From contig JAOZNO010000069.1 in assembly GCA_029933755.1 (NCBI GenBank), positions 1 through 10,488 on the forward strand: a stretch of 10,488 nt of DNA, given 5' to 3'. The position numbers and the translations under genes are program-made. This document shows, piece after piece, positions 8,774-10,488 of the stretch. The stretch comes from Bacteroidales bacterium. Its GTDB lineage: Bacteria > Bacteroidota > Bacteroidia > Bacteroidales > NBLH01. Under the pieces are notes generated by a model. That model did not search any database, was not told the DNA's origin, and saw only the letters and a list, made by a program, of their open reading frames with translations. The stretch's first letter is position 1. Each line of letters starts with the position of its first letter.

Positions 8774-9064
8774 ATGCGAAAAAAGAATGAAACAACTTTA
8801 GGTGATGCAATAAAAGCTTATTTAAAAGCAATGGGGCTTGATCGTAAGCTTAGAGAAAATCAACTAATTAATTCCTGGGAAGATACGCTAGGAAAAGCCG
8901 TTGCAAATAGCACGGAAAGAATGTATATTGATAATAAGGTGCTTTTTGTTCAGTTAAATTCCTCAATCATTCGGCAGGAATTGTTGATGATGAAAACGGC
9001 CTTAGTTGCTCGCTTGAATCAAAATGTTGGTGAGCAGGTGATTACAGATATTGTTTTAAGATAA
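8774..9064 (+). CDS. DUF721 (DciA-like) protein
   Basis: 96 residues beginning MRKKNETTLGDAIKAYLKAMG. It shows the compact DUF721 layout: an N-terminal helix (LGDAIKAYLKAMGLDRKLRE), then the family's W motif (INSWEDTLGKAVANSTERMYI), a beta hairpin (NKVLFVQLNSSIIRQEL) and a final helix with a closing strand (NQNVGEQVITDIVLR). Some DUF721 proteins (DciA) bind and load the replicative helicase DnaB in bacteria lacking DnaC/DnaI. Whether this short Bacteroidota form does so is inference. The ATG at 8774 is chosen over a GTG immediately before it. It has a good promoter of its own and is followed by a separate promoter for trpB. It is not next to recF or dnaA here. Confidence 0.85.
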   Translation: MRKKNETTLGDAIKAYLKAMGLDRKLRENQLINSWEDTLGKAVANSTERMYIDNKVLFVQLNSSIIRQELLMMKTALVARLNQNVGEQVITDIVLR

Positions 9065-9132
9065 TTATTAAAATAGTGATTTTTTTTATTGGAAAAAACT
9101 ATGAATAATTATGCAAAAACGATGGAAAAAAA

Positions 9133-9140
9133 TACATTTG
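9133..9140 (+). promoter_or_regulatory. Probable -7 box for trpB
   Basis: TACATTTG matches TAnnTTTG exactly, and a start near 9147 would give a short leader of about 22 bases before the trpB ATG. No clear TTTG lies 19-21 bp upstream. No attenuator-like Trp codons or riboswitch-like structure is visible in the 104-bp gap. Confidence 0.45.
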
Positions 9141-9168
9141 TCATTTATTTACTTAAAACGACTAATTA

Positions 9169-10377
9169 ATGGCTGAAAATTATTTTAAAAAATTTCCGAA
9201 TTTAGAAGGGTATTTTGGAGAATATGGTGGTGCTTTTATTCCACCGGATTTAGAAAAAGAGATGAAAAGAATTAGTGAAGCTTATTTTTCAATAAGTAAA
9301 TCACATAATTTTATTTCTGAACTTCGTAGTATTCGTAAACATTATCAAGGCAGACCAACTCCTGTTTATTTCTGTAATCGTTTATCTGAAAAGTATGGTG
9401 GACGAATTTACTTAAAGAGAGAAGACTTAAATCATACAGGCGCTCATAAACTTAATCATTGTATGGGTGAGGCTCTTTTAGCTAAACATTTAGGAAAAAA
9501 GAAACTGATTGCCGAAACTGGTGCCGGACAGCATGGTGTGGCTTTGGCTACAGCTGCTGCATACTTTGGCCTGGAATGCGAAATACATATGGGTGAGGTT
9601 GATATGGAAAAAGAACATCCCAATGTGGTACGTATGGAAATTTTAGGTGCAAAAGTTGTTCCTGTAAAGCATGGGTTAAGAACATTGAAAGAAGCCGTTG
9701 ATTCTGCATTTGGAGCATATTTAGAAGACCCAATTACTACACTTTATTGTATTGGTTCAGTTGTGGGGCCACACCCTTTTCCGATGATGGTTCGTGATTT
9801 TCAGAGAGTAGTGGGAATTGAAGCCAAAGAACAGTTTTTTGATATGACCGGTGAACTTCCTGACAAAGTGGTTGCTTGTGTTGGTGGTGGAAGTAATGCA
9901 ATGGGAATATTTTCGTCATTTTTAGATGATGATGAATGTGAACTTTATGGTGTTGAGCCAGCAGGACTATCTATTGATAAAATTGGAGAGCATGCTGCTA
10001 CAATGACACATGGGAAACCTGGTGTAATTCATGGCTTTAAATGTTACCTTTTGCAGGATGACAAAGGAGAACCTGCACCTGTATATTCGGTAGCAAGTGG
10101 TTTAGATTATCCGGGAGTTGGACCTGAGCATAGTATGCTGAAAGATTTAAAGAAAGTGAAATATGATTATATAAATGATTCAGAAACAATTGATGCTTTT
10201 TTTGAATTGAGTCGTTTGGAAGGTATTATTCCTGCACTTGAAAGTGCTCATGCTGTTGCCTATGCAATAAAATTAGCTAAAGGTAATCCTCAAAAATCAA
10301 TTCTTGTTAATCTTAGTGGAAGAGGAGATAAGGATATTGATTTTGTAGTGGATAAGTTTGGCTTACCGGAAAAATAG
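9169..10377 (+). CDS. trpB: Tryptophan synthase beta chain (TrpB)
   Basis: 402-residue fold-type II PLP enzyme that condenses indole with L-serine to give L-tryptophan. Visible motifs are: the N-terminal GYFGEYGGAFIPPDL (14-28); KREDLNHTGAHKLNH with the PLP Schiff-base lysine at K94; AETGAGQHGVA with the catalytic Glu at E116; the phosphate-binding GGGSN loop (239-243); SGLDYPGVGPEH; and NLSGRGDKD with the PLP-ring Ser at S383. Length is normal. Relative to the common operon-type TrpB (GAHKxNNxxGQ, GVEAAG), it reads GAHKLNHCMGE, HPNVVRMEILGA, GVEPAG and IHGFKCYLLQD. This suggests a divergent subgroup, though it is not the longer TrpB2 form. No trpA starts in the 111 bp after it and the upstream gene is unrelated, so it appears to stand alone. 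Confidence 0.95.
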   Translation: MAENYFKKFPNLEGYFGEYGGAFIPPDLEKEMKRISEAYFSISKSHNFISELRSIRKHYQGRPTPVYFCNRLSEKYGGRIYLKREDLNHTGAHKLNHCMGEALLAKHLGKKKLIAETGAGQHGVALATAAAYFGLECEIHMGEVDMEKEHPNVVRMEILGAKVVPVKHGLRTLKEAVDSAFGAYLEDPITTLYCIGSVVGPHPFPMMVRDFQRVVGIEAKEQFFDMTGELPDKVVACVGGGSNAMGIFSSFLDDDECELYGVEPAGLSIDKIGEHAATMTHGKPGVIHGFKCYLLQDDKGEPAPVYSVASGLDYPGVGPEHSMLKDLKKVKYDYINDSETIDAFFELSRLEGIIPALESAHAVAYAIKLAKGNPQKSILVNLSGRGDKDIDFVVDKFGLPEK

Positions 10378-10488
10378 AAAATTAACTAGAGTGTATAAAC
10401 AATGATTCGGTATGTTTTCACAAACATTTAAAGTACAGATGATTACAATATTTTAAATATTCGTATTAAATTGTTAAAAATCAGAGCT
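10378..10488. other. Terminal intergenic sequence
   Basis: A/T-rich tail after trpB. Only short weak inverted repeats are seen (around 10414-10427 and 10446-10460). No gene start and no convincing terminator is present before the window ends. Confidence 0.5.

Overview
The window looks like a chromosomal segment of an AT-rich Bacteroidota bacterium, probably Bacteroidales/Marinilabiliales-like. The taxonomic cues seen directly are: a secreted protein ending in a gliding-motility/type IX secretion C-terminal domain; an archaeal/eukaryote-type (type 3) prolyl-tRNA synthetase ending in ..AKAY; RelA/SpoT proteins of Bacteroidetes character; and TAnnTTTG promoter -7 boxes, in one case with a TTTG -33 box 19 bp upstream. 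No tRNA, rRNA, IS element, CRISPR array or prophage gene is visible.

Layout. Positions 1-3211 (minus strand) hold two tandem long RelA/SpoT homologs (RSH), which make and degrade the alarmone (p)ppGpp. The promoter-proximal copy (989-3211) has a complete HD hydrolase active site, but its synthetase domain has lost key residues. The distal copy (982 to beyond position 1) shows the reverse: the HD site is altered at several catalytic positions, the visible part of the synthetase domain is well kept, and a one-base frameshift in an A5 run lies at the HD/synthetase junction. Together they look like a duplicated bifunctional enzyme that has split its two activities. Next, also on the minus strand, are a secreted fibronectin-type-III-like protein with a T9SS sorting domain (3286-4842), then a two-gene unit made of a hypothetical protein (5632-6339) and a Uma2-family PD-(D/E)XK protein (4977-5567) closed by a good hairpin terminator.

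Positions 6340-6557 are a divergent intergenic region. A small HEAT-like alpha-helical protein (6558-7109, plus) follows and converges on proS (7232-8707, minus) across a repeat-like terminator hairpin. proS and a DUF721/DciA-like gene (8774-9064, plus) diverge from a 66-bp interval with promoter elements on both strands. A tryptophan synthase beta-chain gene (9169-10377, plus) has its own -7 box and no trpA directly after it.

Functionally this is mostly housekeeping: stringent response, tRNA charging, possible replicative-helicase loading and tryptophan synthesis, with two or three uncharacterised genes. The signal most worth a second look is the reciprocally degenerate, frameshifted tandem RSH pair. 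I see no convincing undescribed multi-gene system such as a defence island or biosynthetic cluster.
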